Source of the DNA: Beverwykella pulmonaria
Taxonomy: Eukaryota; Ascomycota; Dothideomycetes; Pleosporales; Melanommataceae
Assembly (NCBI GenBank): GCA_001599595.1
Contig: BCHH01000006.1
Span: 803,197 to 867,196 of the forward strand
DNA length: 64,000 nt
Direction: 5' to 3'
Position numbers and translations under genes: made by a program. The notes under the pieces were generated by a model. That model made no database searches. It saw nothing but the letters and a program-made list of their open reading frames with translations, and was not told the origin of the DNA. This document shows, piece after piece, positions 44,679-56,340 of the stretch (position 1 is the stretch's first letter; each line of letters opens with the position of its first letter).

Positions 44679-46769
44679 CTACAGGCTCATAGTGTCTCGT
44701 GCTGCAATATTCCTTTGACGTGACTCTTCGGCTTCTTCCCATATGCAGCGTGGGCACATACAATCACCCCCAAGTGCTCCAGCAGCCCACTCTCGCCTCT
44801 CTTTCACCGGAAGTCGTATGTCACAGTAGTGGCTGAACAGTTCCTCTCCTTTGAGAATCCCAGGTTTGATTGCGGGGTCTCTTCCCTTCCAGTCAACCAG
44901 TTTCTCGCGGGTGCGGAAACTTATGCTCCCATGCCAATCCCATGATACCTGCGGGTCGCAGCTGTGGTTTGCTAGACACCACATGGGATGTACGGCGGCA
45001 ATCTCAGGTCTAAAATCCAATCCTTGTCGTGCAGAAGCAGTGCCTGGAGCATATTAGCGACGACAACATCAAAAAGGGTAAGCTACTAACCCCGAATCTT
45101 TCCATACAAGGTATTGAAAATCCAAGTGTCATACCGGTGACTCTGTTCAAATATGTTTACATCCATCTTCTCCAATATGTTGAGTGGTGTTAGGATGTTG
45201 TTGTTGAAAGAGAACGGTAGCGTGTGAGGCACTGACGCAAAGGGGTCAACAAGCTCGCCCCGAGAATCGATTTTCCATGTACGATGGAGGTCAATACCAA
45301 GGTAGTCGTGATAGTCGCCCCAAATAAATCTTACTTCCTTTAGCATTAGGGGATGAACTTCTTGTGCTTCGGCTAGAGCCAGGGCACGAAACAAAAGTAG
45401 CGAATACAAATAGTCGGCGGCTTCAGTTGAGGGCACCTTTTGCTCCAAAGATACGCCACAAATTGCGGAATGGTATTGCGCCTGAGCCAAGTCATGGCAA
45501 TCTTCACTGCAAAAGAAGACTTCGTCACAGTCTTCGCAAGCTATAGTAGTTTCAGCCTTGTTAGACTCGGCTTGTGAATTGGTTGACGTAGGCAAAGTTG
45601 CGACGCAGGCGTCGCAGTATGACTCGTGCAGCCTTGACACGGCAGTCAATAGTGATTTTTCTTGGAGAACCTGCACCCCAGGAGGTATATCCTGCTTCGC
45701 AAATACTCCTAACTGCTTCACATCGTGTACTTGCTGGTCTGAAAGTGACGATCCACTGCAATAAACGCAGTGAGTCTGAGATCAAAAGAAACGAACGACA
45801 ACATTGAATGCAAAACGAAATATAGTACCTTACCTTATAGCTTCATCTTTCAAAGCCAGGAGCGGCAAATGCACTATCTTGACTTCTAGCAGAGGTGCTA
45901 CGTTTGCCATTTCCTCGTTTAAATACTGAATACTTTCGGGCGAGAATCTGTCGGGCTCATACTGATTCCATGGATAGAGTTCCCGGCGAACGAAACCTTT
46001 GTCCGGATAGTCCAGGACATCCACAGTATCAAAAGTTTCACCGGTAGACTCGAAGTGCGCTCGTAGTTTGCGAACCATAACCTGTCTGTATGCCTCAAAA
46101 GAGGGCATGGTGGGAAAAGCTTTAATCGCCCTGGAATTATAATCGAAGGCGCTCCGGAGACAGCCACAATCTATAAGGCCCCCAACGAGGATATCATAAC
46201 TGTCCGCAGTCAGGTTGAGCGCAACGAGTACTCGACACAGGGGAATAGGCTAAGTCTTGCTTGGTGATCGTACGCGGTTTTTGACCAACATTTCCTTGCC
46301 CAGGTCACAGCTTCGTTGTCATCAACAGCTTTGACATGGTCGCCCTCCAGTACCGAATCGCAAAGGCATTCGGCGTGTTCCCAATTATACGAGTTTGGGC
46401 TCCATACCGCAGTTTGGTGTGTTCGTATACAGCTAATGTCGGCCTTGGCTGCGTCTAACGCCATTTCGTGATACTCTAACTCTTCTGCCACCTCATCGAT
46501 CAAAAGTAGCGCCTTGTACGCATCACCAGCAGCTAGATCTGGGTATCCGAGGTATTTGTACGCATTTGCGAGTTTCAGTCGTAGAATTACGCTATATGGT
46601 TGAGTCGAAAGACAATCTTGAAGCTCCCTAAGCTCAGCAAGCCTAGTGCGCAAAATGCCGCTTGCGGATGACTTCTGAGCCGCCTCAGTAAGCAATGTGC
46701 AGGCTAAAAAAAAGGCAGACCACTTGCCTCCACATTATAGCCGTCGCAAGGAGTACCGAGAGTTGCCAT
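44679..46769 (-). CDS. TPR-SET-MYND protein (SMYD-like methyltransferase)
   Basis: The well-supported 3' exons are 45091-45755 and 44679-45043, preceded by an exon ending at 45834. The middle part carries a TPR-like region (LKLANAYKYLGYPDLAAGDAYKAL, then LIDCGCLRSAFDYNSRAIKAFP). A split SET domain starts at KQLGVFAKQDIPPGVQVL and contains a MYND zinc finger: YCDACVAT, then CEDCDEVFFCSEDCHDLAQA and HSAIC. SET continues with MWCLANHSCDP (the NHSC motif), GEELFSHYCD and a Cys-rich post-SET segment (GGDCMCPRC). Such proteins use S-adenosylmethionine to methylate lysines; the substrate is unknown. Two places are unresolved. The proposed start (MATLGTPCDGYNVE, 46769) needs a 44-base GC-AG intron (46684-46727). 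Near 46240-46290 the frame shifts between TWARKCWSKTAYDH and IPLCRVLVALNLT, by an intron or an indel. Confidence 0.75.
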
Positions 46770-46990
46770 GTATTAATGTCGGGCTTGAATGATGTGTGAA
46801 AAGTAGAGGATGAAAGAATGTTTCTTGTGCGATAAATTTCCACGATAATTCCCGCTAGCGCGCTGTCACGGGATGCCCTACTGGTATCTCCGACCTCCAG
46901 TCCGCCTCCTTCCACCAACCCATCCACCACATCATCATACATACTTCAATTCCACAAACGAGCAATATCATACTACGCCTACCCTACGAG

Positions 46991-48602
46991 ATGCTTCCTT
47001 CGGCTGCCGAGCTGGTGGCTCGATTCTTGAGGGCAAATGGCTATTCTGAGGTATGCTTACGTCATTGAGACTGCTCTTGGATTGAGCTTATATTGATAGA
47101 CACTAGCCAGCTTTATCCAAGAAGCTGGTCTATCCAAGGATGCGGGCGTGGCACCCGGTGGCGAAATCACCATTGAGAAAATTCTCCAAGAGAAGAAGAC
47201 TTTCGACATGAGCCTTAATTTCGAAAAACTGGGCGTAGATGACATGAACCATGGCTGGTCGTATCCAGGTAGCATCTCCCTGACACTTCTGATCACGTTA
47301 TGCTAAGACTCGCAGCGCCTTCTGAACCTATCGTCTTGAGTACACTACCGACGAGATCTAACATTCTCAGTGTTCACCTTTTTGGCTTAATGCTCTCCAC
47401 ATCGGTCCGGCCGCAGTCCTACATAGCCGCAACCACAGCCGATCGGTAAGCTATACGCTAAAGTATTGACCCACATCTGCTTATTAGAAGAAAGGCGACT
47501 GAATCTGATCGATCCGCTCTTACCCTCGCTTCCCCTGATCCGTTCATATCCCAATTTTCTGGATTCGCCTATCTTGGACTTGCTTGTGATAGATTGCAAG
47601 TACTTGCTTGCCGCTTCCATGTCCGGCAGGTTGGTGCTTTACAATACGGCTACCGATTCAGTTCTAGACGAGCGGAGAGATCATTCCAAATACATTGTGA
47701 AGATTGCCAGTTGGTCAACTGGTCTCTCCACGTCCATTATTGCAACTGCAGGCTGGGATGCTAAGGTTGTGCTATATAGATGTAACTTTACTGAAAGCCC
47801 TAACCCTAAATTAGGACAGCCCATTGCGACCTTAGCATTGCCAAGTATACCAGAAACGATACTATTCATTCAGTCACATACCGCAGAACCGATTCTCTTA
47901 GTAACGCGAAGAGATTCAACCTGCCTATACTACTATGCTTTGCCTACGCCTGAAGCGAACAACTCAAATGTTACTCTCTTAGGAGAGCAAAATCTTACGC
48001 CACACTCTATTGCGTGGGTCGCCTTTTCTCCATCAGACGTTCAGCTCTGCCCCACGGATCCGTCTCTGGCTGCTGTGGCTACTTCGTCGACTCCGCACAT
48101 GCGCGTTATCGTTGTGCGATTGCTCATTCCTCATACAACCACCTCGATTTCGGGTACCCAAGCTTACACTCACGATTCTGAGCAAGATTCGAGCGTCACA
48201 CTGGATCATGTTCCAGATTCTGGTGCTACCCTCACCCAAGCCTCACAAGTACGGGCAAATCTTTTGGTCCAGAATCGAGAGGAAGCAGCAATCCAAATTA
48301 ATATCAGTACCATGGCGCCTCAGACTCAGTACTCGACTCCAAGATTGGTTTGGCGCCCGGACGGCTCAGGATTCTATGTAAGCTCAGATGACGGCATTAT
48401 CAGGGGATTCGAAGGGACCACAGGGAAGCTTATGACAAGCCTAAAAGCACATGATGCTGGATCCAAGCTTCGGTGTCTCTGGGCTGGTCGTATGAGAGCG
48501 GAGCACAATACCCACTCCAACCATATTCCTGGTGACGATAGTGAAGAATACCTCATTAGCGGTGGGTTTGACCAGAAACTAATACTCTGGAGTTCATCAT
48601 GA
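46991..48602 (+). CDS. LisH-domain protein with WD40-like repeats
   Basis: Four exons: 46991-47050, 47100-47268, 47316-47445 and 47495-48602, giving 488 residues in phase. The first intron splits the LisH motif (AAELVARFLRANGYSETLAS, then FIQEAGL), a dimerisation module at residues about 3-32. The rest has the spacing of beta-propeller blades: RRLNLIDPLLPSLPLIRSYP, LLAASMSGRLVLYNTATDSV, IATAGWDAKVVLYR, GFYVSSDDGIIRGFEGTTGK and YLISGGFDQKLILWSSS at the very end. The last ends in the GH-WD-like pattern KLILW. Proteins of this layout serve as scaffolds; I cannot name the partner. The third intron (47446-47494) uses an AAAG acceptor, chosen because it joins ADR to RLNLID in frame. The gene is divergent from the SET-domain gene, with about 220 bases between. 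Confidence 0.82.
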
Positions 48603-49949
48603 GAGAAGCCCTGCTGGACCCCCCACTCATCCATCCGGACTGACATGTGGCCGGCTATTGGAGTGTGGAAATTCTCGTCGCGACATCACAATACCTATTT
48701 TTGACTGCATATATATGTGTCTGTTGGCGTAGTTTGAGACGGCGGGTGTGAAGATAACCTACTCCTGAAACAGAGAGCAAAGGCTTATGATAGCTGCTCC
48801 CGTACACGCTGGTTTCTGCACTAGATTTCTGCCTTAAGTCTTGTTCGATTGGGTGGGCTTTTGACTCTTTCATGGTCGACATTTAGTCATAAGAATCAAA
48901 CAAGGCTTCACTCAACCTCATGAGGATCACAATAGCCACTAGAATTTCCAGGTTGCTCTTGATCGCTTTGTGGAACCTCACATTTGCTGTAGAAGGACGA
49001 ACGCCCCATATGCTTTTACCTGCTTCTTAAAGACCAGGTAAGGGAATCCCAGCTTGAATAAATCGTTTTTGTTCTTGTGTTTGGCGACGCTCGGCCGAAG
49101 CTAGTAAAATCTCAATGGCTGCCCACCCACTCAGATGTGGCTTGACGCCACCAAATCTCAGAGTTCAAATCTATTCCCCGGATTCTGCTAGATCTGCCCC
49201 GCAGACGAGCGGCACATGGAAGGTACGGCGCACACTGTGGGCAAGTATGCACAGAATATACGGGAAACGCGAAACAAAAAGTAGCAGATATGAGGCCATT
49301 GAATAAACTTTGTGTGTAGTATGACCTTTCAAGATAAACTCACTCTCGCAGGACACAGGTCATGGAACTCTACAACTGAACGATTTCCGCCAAGCCTCTT
49401 CACCTCCAACCAAAGATCCGCGGTCAACAGTTTTGGGGCCATCTAGGTTTGGCTAGATCCGCGGAACTCGGGACCTTCCCGTACAGTGCATATACAGGCT
49501 GTTACTCGTCGCTGCTTCTTCTGTCGCAAGCCTGCTGCAGATCTTTACGCAATGGGCATGTTCCCGTTCACATCCTGATCGAGGCTGCTGGTTGAGTTCT
49601 TCCGTTTCAATGCTTTCTTCTTGTGCCTTGTATTGACGCAGGTGGAAATATAAAGCGCCAGGAGCTATTCGATACACCAAGGGCAATATAAGTATCTTGC
49701 AGGTATCACCCACATTTTTGCTGTCTCTATTTTTATTCGTCCAGTCTTCGGTGTTTATGTTGACGCGTTATTGCAATCACCTTTCTCCACTGAAAACTCG
49801 ACATATACTCTGACCGAAACAAAATCGCCCCTTCTCAAAATCACTACCCCTTTTTCGTTAAGTGAACTTATTGCGAGTAAGAACCGATAGCGCAATCACT
49901 TCTTCTTACATTTCTGTCACCAATAGCTTAAGACACATTCTCACCTAAC
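48603..49949. other. Gene-free stretch, about 1.3 kb
   Basis: This holds the 3' flank of the LisH gene and the 5' region of the RNA-binding protein gene. No gene is recognised. Confidence 0.4.
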
Positions 49950-50971
49950 ATGCCATCCGGATCAGGAGCCGATGATTATATGCTCATCGCATGTGGACCA
50001 ATCCAGTATGCCCCATTCTTGAGATCCTGGAAAGACTTCAAAGACAACATCCGAAGGATCATAAAGAACCAGCCGGGATGGGCAGAGGTAAAAACCGGAC
50101 AGCGGAGAGGGGATATGCAAGCATGGTGCAGACTTGAGGGAAGAGAGGATGCAGAAGCTGCGTATAGTACGCAAGCCCTCCCGTAAGATGCTACGTATTA
50201 ATGCTGACTCTGCTTTCAGACTACTATATCCAGGCGAGGGGCGTATTAGTCCATCTCTTCAAGACATCCCGCAGTAATGGTGATTACGGGTTGCTGAAAT
50301 GCAACTGCACGTCACTCTTCCCGGATATGTCAGGCCGAAGTCACTCGCCAAATCGATCTGGAATTGATGTATGCGGCGTCAACCAATACCTTGGGAGGAT
50401 CTGTGGCGTCTCAACACCGCAGTACGTGATGCCCGCAGCGTCGGTGTATCCATACGCGAGTTATCCGCAAGTTCAAGCCTATGCCATCCCACCGGCGCCC
50501 TCGTACTATCATGCGCCCATGCAACTAGCGGCTCCACAGCTCCCGGTATATTCGACAAGCGCGAGCGGGCTCCCTGTCAACATGGGCAATGGTGCATTCC
50601 TTACCGAGGCTCGGGGCATCTTCATCAGCAACCTGGATCACAAGGTTGGGCCCAGTGAGCTCCTTCAGCTGCTCAGCACGGTCGGGGGAGTGGTCGAGTC
50701 TAAAATACACAAGGACACGAGGACAGGGGTATTCAAGGGAGTGGCAACGGCAAAGTTCGCCACAAAGCGCGAGGCCATGTATGCGGTTCAAACGCTCAAT
50801 AATACGCAACACATGAACAAGACGATCCACGTTCGACTAGATACGGACACAACAATTGTTGGAGAGATTCAACAACCCGTCATTGCGAACGGATCCAATG
50901 TTTCCAAGGTAAGTCCGAGAGAGAACCTAGATCTCTAATTCGAATCTGCTAATTGCTTTATTTAGGCATAA
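49950..50971 (+). CDS. RNA-binding protein with two RRM-like domains
   Basis: Exons 49950-50166, 50220-50908 and a final 6-base exon 50966-50971 (Ala plus stop) give 303 residues. If the last intron is not removed, the protein instead ends VSPRENLDL at 50938. The N-terminal domain (DYMLIACGPIQYAPFLRSWK, then ARGVLVHLFKTS) looks like a divergent RRM. A Pro/Tyr/Ala-rich linker follows (YPYASYPQVQAYAIPPAPSY). The second RRM is clear: RGIFISNLDHKVG (RNP2), then FKGVATAKFATKREAMYAVQ (RNP1), then NKTIHVRLD. It is probably a cytoplasmic or nuclear mRNA-binding regulator; the target is unknown. The intron before the last codon has a perfect GTAAGT donor and TTTAG acceptor, which supports its use. Confidence 0.72.
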
Positions 50972-53900
50972 CAATCGATCACCGTCTGGTGTAGCGAGGC
51001 GTATACGGTTATTGGCGGGTGGTTTATGCGGAAAACGCAATGCGAGATGTAAACAAGGTTTAAACGCCAAGTATGCAAGATCCACATGCGCGCTAGACTG
51101 CCGTCGGTCCGCTCCGTTGGGGTCCATATCTCTTTTCATTTCACAAACTTGAATGTACTTCGGTGTTTGTCGCCGTAATCTGTTCAGGCAAATTCCCGCT
51201 ACCACTCATTTGTAGATGTGGAGTGGCTTGGGGCTAAAACAACTTTGATTTGTCTCTATTTCATGCGACCTGTATTTTGGATATTCGAATTGGCGGAGTT
51301 GAGAGGCGTTCGTGACAGGGGTAATTAGTGGTTGTGGTTACTTTTTTATATGCAAGTGTGCTCTGTGCTACAACCACCACGTTATCTCATATGTTGGTTC
51401 GATGGAATGCTCTTCCGACAGGGCGCCATAACGCCGTCCTGATGCACCGACTGGATCTCCTTCACAATCACCATCTTCTCAGGCCAATAAGGTGCTAAAA
51501 TGATGGGGAGGGCTGTGCTGGCCGCTCTCAGCAGTGCCTCGCGTGTATTGTGGGGTCAAAAGCCATATAACCACGCATACCAGCTTCATGGCACCGATAC
51601 CCTGCATTGTGTTACAAGATGCGCACGTGGGCCTTACTTTTCCCAGAGTATCGTTAGCGCATTTAGAAGTTTGCCCTAAGCATTAGGAAATCCTCAAGGT
51701 CCTGCAGGCCTTATCCCCGACTGCTCTTCACGTCACGCTTCTGGCTGAACCCCGACATCGGAATATGCCACAACAGACACTATGAGATCACCATGGCAAA
51801 TGGACAAAGCTTCTAAGTTTTCCATGCCAAGTCCCCCTTGCTTGAAATTGAGACGCCACACAAGAGATGTTGGGGAAAATCAGTCAGGTCCTGTGGTAAT
51901 GGAATTGCAAGCCGGAGGCATGCGTGCATGCATTCACATTGGCATACCCCACGCCAGATAAATTCATGAAGAGCAATCAAAGGCCGTGTCTAACCTCAAG
52001 CCTACAAGCGATCAGGTGCAGGCTTCACATGTTACACGACAGTTTCACCAACTTGTTTTTTGTGACGCAGTGCTAGGTGTTCGGGCCATATGGAGCGCCA
52101 GAGGCTTCCAAGAACCCCTCGACTTTGCCACCTAGTCTGCGGTGCATGGGGACGCTTTCAGAAATACTCGAGAGTCAGTGACTAATGACAGGCGGGTATG
52201 GAGATCTCCTGTAACCTCGATACGTCACAGTTGCTGCTCGACGTTACCTCAGATCTTGGCTTTTAGGAACGAGTGGAGATGTAGCTGAAGTCACCTCGGC
52301 AAGGCTGGTGCCTCGCTGACTGTTTTACGAGTCTCTAAAGTTATTCTAATTTTTTTTTCTCGCCTTGCTCCAACAACTTTCCGCCTTCATCGACCACCCA
52401 CGTGCTGTAACCTTCTAACTTCCACTTCTAGAATAGGGTTACAGAGCATCCCGGTACCCAGTCCCTCGCTCAGCGGCTGACTAAACCCCCCCTAGCTGCA
52501 TTATCGATAATTCAAGCTTTAATCCTCTCCCCGCTCGACGAAGACCGTTCTACTAGTCTCGAATCGACTATGCCAACTTCAAACCTTAAGTCAACTTCGT
52601 ATCGTCTCCGACGAGCATCTTGAAGAAACATCGACTCTGACAGACCAAGTACCATCCCCAAAAGTCATCGTGTGATGTCACGATTCATAAAGTCAAATAA
52701 TCGAAATACCAGAGAAGCTCTGGACTCCATGCTTTCGAACACCCAGGAACTTATGACAAGGCTACAAAGCACACAATTGGCACATACCCCGCGTGTTCCC
52801 TTTTAAGCCCAACTCCGACTTCGCAATTTGGCTGGCCGAAAATGTAACACTGAAACCTCCTGAAATCAGATTGTCAATTTTACTACACCAAACCCCGAGC
52901 ATCAAATGGTCAACTATTTAAGTCTTCTAAACACGAGAAAACGCCTACAATTCTGCAAAGCAGTCTGTGCAAATTTAAGATCGCATCTGCATACCAGTGC
53001 TCTGGGTGAGATACGAGACCCTGAAGTTCATGGTGGATGGCTTACATGCATGCGAAAACAATTGCCGCGCAGACACATTTTTGAGGATTTGTCTAAATAC
53101 TCGCCAAAACCCACACCTGGCTCGCACGAGGGGAAAATACATGTGCGTATCCCAGCCACCCGGAGAACAACATCTACGACCAATTGGAACAAATCCATTG
53201 TGCCAGTCTGGGATCTGTGGTTCTGCATCCACTATCTACATCCACTATCTCCTAAGATCTCGCCATGCCGCATGCATTATTGCGCACAAAAGGTTATTTA
53301 GACCTCTGTGTTTCAGCCTAAAGCCGGGTCTCGGTTCCGAACAAGTGGGTTAGAAAGGGGTGTGTGACGTTTATGGAGGGCTTGAGTTAATCGTCGATTT
53401 GAGCTTGGATGGCTTTTATATGTGTCCGTGCTAGCTCAATTCCGCTTGCCGCCTTGAGGGAGGAGAGGAAGAGGTATGATTTGTGGGAGCTAAAGGCTGA
53501 AGTGATTTGGGATGGCTAGGTGAGATACTAGGTACTGTGGTTGTGGCGGATAGAGACTCAAGGATTGTTGCAATGATTTTGATATATTGTGTTCTATGAA
53601 AAGACAGGTGTGGTGTAAGCAGAAAGGTGGAGGAAAAGGTGTCAAGATGTGTCTTGTATGTGATGTATGTATAGCTGATATATATATGACGGACTGATTA
53701 GTCAGTGGCATATCCACGTGACAGTATGGTGTCCTGGGCTTACATGTGGTGATACTTTTCTCTTCTACTTGGGAAGGACAAAAGTTAAAATCTGAAGCTC
53801 ATAGATTTTCTTGAAATAGATATACATTGTTTCATGCACAATATGCCTTTGCCTCCCATGGAACGTTATTGAAGTTTATTATCTTCATACATAGATCTTC

Positions 53901-54060
53901 CTCTAAGGAAAGTTGAGTAGGACTTTAAAGCCCTCATCGGGAGACTATGCCCTACAAGTTGATAAACAAAAATTGCCGCACTTGTCCGCCAGACAACTCT
54001 GTACAATCGAGTAGTCTTGATATGGTCTCTTCTCATATATTTGCTTCTATAATTGCTAAT
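50972..54060. other. Gene-free stretch, about 3.1 kb
   Basis: No defended gene. The longest frame (52906-53301, plus, 131 residues) has no recognisable content. An A/T-poor to T-rich transition with a poly-T run lies near 52350. The region ends at the ankyrin part of the broken NLR-like gene. Confidence 0.4.
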
Positions 54061-56219
54061 CTAAAAACCCCCATTCGTGATTACTGGAATTGATTCCGCA
54101 CTATCAGTGGCCACCCATAGAGACTGAGAGGCATTTACCAACTTCTCCAAAATGTCGAGTTCACCCTTGCGCTTTACAATTTCAATCGCTGTGCCATACT
54201 TGCCGCCAGGAAGTGATGGGTCAGCACCGGTCTCTAACATCATTCGCACGACCGTTTTCCAACCACGCTGAACGGTTGCCTCGAGCGGAGTCAGCAGATG
54301 GAATTGAGTGTCATGATAGGCGCCTGGCTTCCACCGCATATTCGGGTCGTGTCCGGTGGCTAATAGCTGCTCAACGAGTGGTTTTTTACTCATGTTGATA
54401 GCCTCTAGTATCGGAGGGTATAGGAATTCTTTAGTGTGATCGTATTGATCGAGACATACACCCACTGTCATGAGTCTCCTTAGAAGCGTTTCCAATCCTG
54501 GAACGTTATCTGCCACTGCGACTTGGAGCACAAGCGGGTCCCACATGTTTTGCGTGAACCATTGAAAGGCATAGTCGTTCTCTTCAGAAAGGAGAACGAT
54601 GGGTGACACCAGACTCGATCAGAAGAAATACCAGTGTTCTCAGGGTGAATAGGCCCACCAGTTCAGCTTCCAGCTGCTTGTGTTAATGTGGGGATTGATC
54701 CATAATAGCCATGTTCCATTGAAGCTCTCACGTCCGCTCCCACTCAGTTCAGAGTTCCCGAGGTCAAGCTTTGAGCATGATCTAGCCAAGGTGTCATTAT
54801 CCGCTCCATTGCTAAATGGTCTTCTCGTGTCATGTCAGACTATACGTGGGGAGATTGATAGTATAACATAGCCAGTACTTCGTGTCAGCGCTATTGTCCC
54901 AGCAGTCCTTCAGTATATCGTAGATACTTTCATCGATTTCGGCAAATTGTCCAACGATATTGGCAACTAATCGCAACGTCGAATGATACTCTTCACCCTC
55001 GTAATCACAGTATATGTAGACGACGTTGTGATATCCAAGGGAACCTTTCAGATGCTCGATGACGAAAGACGTGAGGATGGTCTTCCCTGCTCCAGGAGCT
55101 CCATGCGCCCAGAGGATATTCTTGGAATCTCTTCTCTCCCATGACTTGAAACATTCGTCTTCAACGAACCACCGACATGTTTCCTCTTGGTGCTCTGACA
55201 GAGAGCTGTAATGTCTTTGACGACAGGAGAAGACACAAATTTTGTCTAACAACTCTTTCTGCTTTTCCTTCTTCCCTCTTTGCTCCTCCCTTGTAGTTTG
55301 ATCTAATATACTCAGCTGGTATGTCCAAAGTGGTCGGGTTTCTTAGTCATGTACTGTGGGACCGAATCTCGAGTTTCTTCATATTCTTGTTCAGTCGATC
55401 CATATGATCTCTTATTGGAGTGCGCGGTCACGTAATATGGACGAGATAAATCAGGGACTGAGTTGGTTTAGAAGCTATGGAAATCGACGAGCATATATAT
55501 CCAGCCATGACTAATCGGGACATGTGACTAAGCGCACAGTGCACGTGATATCCAAGATCATGTGGTGCACGTGATATTCACGTGATATACCGTGATATCT
55601 CTATAGTCTGGGAGTTCTCGCAATGTATCAATGATATCATTTACTGTTTCTTGCTGTATGAATTGGATCTCATCGGGTGCGGAAAATAAAGCCACTGCGA
55701 GTTGTTAGCATTTTCGTTCCCTACCATTTATACGCAGGATCCCACGGTCGAGAAGAATAACAGAGTTGTGCCTAGGAGGCTATTTAGGAGGTTATAAAAG
55801 GCGCGCTAACAGATATAGTGGGGGTCTTGTAGGGCACATTTAATCCTTTTGTCCTCTACCTATATTCTAGTGGTTCTCCTTGGATGGGGAGTATGAATTA
55901 TGATGCCTTGGGGTCCGTAGATCACGTACTAGCCTTATACAATCAATGCGAACATGAAAACTTGTGCATAACGATGTATATCTCCTGTCGCTTCTCGAGT
56001 CTCTTTGGCTTCTAACGGCCATCTCAGACGACGAAGTGTGTGAAATATCTTTCTGGCCCCGTTTCCTGTCGTAGATCGGTTTGAACGTTTCTGTAGTTTC
56101 TGTAGCATTTCTTTCAACTTTGCTTCACATCCATAACTCGCAATATATAATGCTGAAGTCTTGCTGAGTTCGCGAGCACTTTCTCTTCTTCTATTGCAGA
56201 ATTTGATACAAAAAATCAT
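54061..56219 (-). pseudogene. Broken NLR-like gene: N-terminal helical region, NACHT, ankyrin
   Basis: Pieces lie in the correct order on the minus strand. The N-terminal helical part (55935-56219) includes KLKEMLQKLQKRS, RRLRWPLEAKETRE and HRYAQVFMFALIV, then a stop. A coding-like remnant (APDEIQFIQQETVNDIIDTL, about 55630-55715) follows. Then comes LSILDQTTREEQRGKKEKQK leading into the NACHT start (54830-55345): LSEHQEETCRWFVEDECFKSW, the P-loop GAPGAGKT and the strand VVYIYCDYEGE. The NACHT frame stops at 54830 soon after DILKDCWDN. The rest of the ATPase and any winged-helix part are missing. Ankyrin-like repeats resume at 54061-54609 (PLVLQVAVADNVPGLETLLR, TPLEATVQRGWKTVVRMMLE). Fungal NLR-like proteins act in non-self recognition and cell-death control. 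This copy is disrupted in at least three places. Confidence 0.75.
55541..55598. repeat. Cluster of CACGTGATAT motifs
   Basis: Four near-identical 10-11-base units start at 55541, 55567, 55578 and 55589. The first three contain CACGTGATAT and the last CCGTGATAT. They lie inside the broken NLR-like locus, between coding remnants. CACGTG is the classic bHLH palindrome, but the constant ATAT tail and tight spacing point to a repeat unit as well. Confidence 0.7.
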
Positions 56220-56340
56220 CGTGCTAATTCCAACACATATCTTCCTTCGTTGCTAACGCGGTATGAAATATTCCAATGTTTAGCTGTTATCAGAAAGTGA
56301 ACCGAAATATGCTGCTATGTTCATTCGATTCCTACCTTTC

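Noticed and set aside
52906..53301. 131-codon plus-strand frame
   Set aside because: Competing frames on the other strand and no recognisable content.
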